Origin: CAZKGE01 sp964541695
GTDB lineage: Bacteria > Bacillota > Clostridia > Christensenellales > CAG-138
Direction of reading: 5' to 3'
Assembly (NCBI GenBank): GCA_964541695.1
Contig: CAZIRB010000058.1
Location: forward strand, 1-14,048
Length of the DNA stretch: 14,048 nt
Shown: piece after piece, positions 12,821-14,048 of the stretch
Layout: every line of letters begins with the position of its first letter
Position numbering within the stretch: the first letter of the stretch is position 1
Program-made: the position numbers and the translations under genes
Notes under the pieces: model-generated
The model's input: the letters and a program-made list of their open reading frames with translations, nothing else
Database searches by the model: none
What the model was told of the DNA's origin: nothing

Positions 12821-13207
12821 TTACTTTGCCTGGTCCAGAACCACGGTGATGTGGCTCGTATGCTTGCGGATGCTGAACGCGCGGCCGTGTGCGCGCGGAC
12901 GGTACCGCTTCAGCGTCGGACCCTGGTTGGCGTAAACCTCCGCGACCACGAGATCGTCGCGGTTCATCTCGAGGTTGTTCTCGGCGTTGGCCGTCGCGGA
13001 ACGGAGGACCTTGAGCACGGGCTCGGTCGCCGACTTGGGCGTATATTGCAGAATCGCTTCCGCCTCGCGCACGCTCTTGCCGCGGATGAGATCGATCACG
13101 ATCTTGACCTTGCGCGGGGAGATGCGCACGTACTTTGCGGTCGCTTTCGGGCGCCTGTCCGCGTTCTCGCGGCGGTGGGCCGCCTTCTCTCTCAATCTGG
13201 TTGCCAT
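12821..13207 (-). CDS. rplV: 50S ribosomal protein L22, with basic N-terminal tail
   Basis: L22 spans the 50S subunit and its long beta-hairpin lines the nascent-peptide tunnel. The 128-residue product has the core VRISPRKVKIVIDLIRGKSV (27-46). The hairpin is YANQGPTLKRYRPRAHGRAF (92-111), the site of macrolide-resistance changes in other bacteria; it looks ordinary. Residues 1-22 (RLREKAAHRRENADRRPK) are a basic tail somewhat longer than the usual start. The ATG at 13207 follows GGAGG and begins 14 bases after the rpsS stop. An open frame continues upstream to 13357, but it lies inside rpsS and is not L22-like. Confidence 0.96.
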   Translation of the reverse strand: MATRLREKAAHRRENADRRPKATAKYVRISPRKVKIVIDLIRGKSVREAEAILQYTPKSATEPVLKVLRSATANAENNLEMNRDDLVVAEVYANQGPTLKRYRPRAHGRAFSIRKHTSHITVVLDQAK

Positions 13208-13220
13208 GTAACGATCCTCC

Positions 13221-13502
13221 TTACTTGGCCGACGAGGACTTCTCGGAGCCCTTGTGGCCTCTGAACGTGCGGGTGGGGGCGAACTCGCCGAGCTTATGCC
13301 CCACCATTTCGTCCGTGATATACACGGGAACGTGCTTTCTGCCGTCGTGGATGGCAAGGGTGTGCCCGACCATCTGCGGGAATATCGTGGAAGCGCGCGA
13401 CCAGGTCTTGACGACGGTCTTCTTGCCGCTCTTATTCATGGCTTCGATGCGCTCAAGCAGGCGCTCGCTGACAAACGGTCCCTTTTTAACCGATCTGCTC
13501 AT
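13221..13502 (-). CDS. rpsS: 30S ribosomal protein S19
   Basis: S19 forms a complex with S13 in the 30S head near the A site. The 93-residue product begins MSRSVKKGPFVSERLLERIE, has KTWSRASTIFPQMVGHTLAIHDGRKH and VYITDEMVGHKLGEFAPTRTFRGH, all S19 signatures. The tail is short and rich in Ser and Lys. Length is typical. The ATG at 13502 follows AAGGAG and lies 21 bases after rplB. Confidence 0.98.
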   Translation of the reverse strand: MSRSVKKGPFVSERLLERIEAMNKSGKKTVVKTWSRASTIFPQMVGHTLAIHDGRKHVPVYITDEMVGHKLGEFAPTRTFRGHKGSEKSSSAK

Positions 13503-13523
13503 ACCGTTTCTCCTTCCTTCCCA

Positions 13524-14048
<525 letters not shown>

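Overview
This window is almost entirely one minus-strand transcription unit: the S10-spc-alpha ribosomal protein super-operon of a bacterium. Read in transcription order (from high to low coordinate) it runs rplB (5' end cut off by the window edge)-rpsS-rplV-rpsC-rplP-rpmC-rpsQ-rplN-rplX-rplE-rpsN-rpsH-rplF-rplR-rpsE-rpmD-rplO-secY-adk-map-KOW protein gene-infA-rpmJ-rpsM-rpsK-rpsD-rpoA-rplQ. A strong intrinsic terminator (317-354) closes the unit. Beyond it, still on the minus strand, lies the start of a separate gene for a small cupin protein, cut by the left window edge.

The DNA is GC-rich. Almost every gene has a strong AGGAGG-type ribosome binding site, S14 is the short zinc-binding form, the adenylate kinase lid carries two CxxC pairs, and a KOW-domain gene sits between map and infA. 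Together these point to Bacillota, most likely a GC-rich lineage of Clostridia. This placement is inference from gene order and protein form, not from a database search.

The genes work together as the core translation and export block: 23 ribosomal proteins, translation factor IF-1, the SecY translocon channel, methionine aminopeptidase (nascent-chain processing), adenylate kinase (nucleotide balance) and the RNA polymerase alpha subunit. Spacing is tight: most gaps are 10-25 bases, rplP/rpmC overlap by 11, rplO/secY share one base (TGATG), and adk/map and map/KOW overlap by 4 (ATGA). Only three non-coding stretches exceed 100 bases: 3348-3463, 3578-3705 and 180-398. None exceeds 300.

I see no undescribed multi-gene system, mobile element, tRNA, rRNA or CRISPR array. 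The unusual points are within this ordinary operon: a 71-residue Lys/Ala-rich N-terminal extension on L5 starting at a GTG; two long insertions in L17; a TTG start for infA; a strong stem-loop in the infA-rpmJ spacer; and a pair of mutually exclusive stems ending in a U-run just before rpsM that looks like a transcription attenuator.
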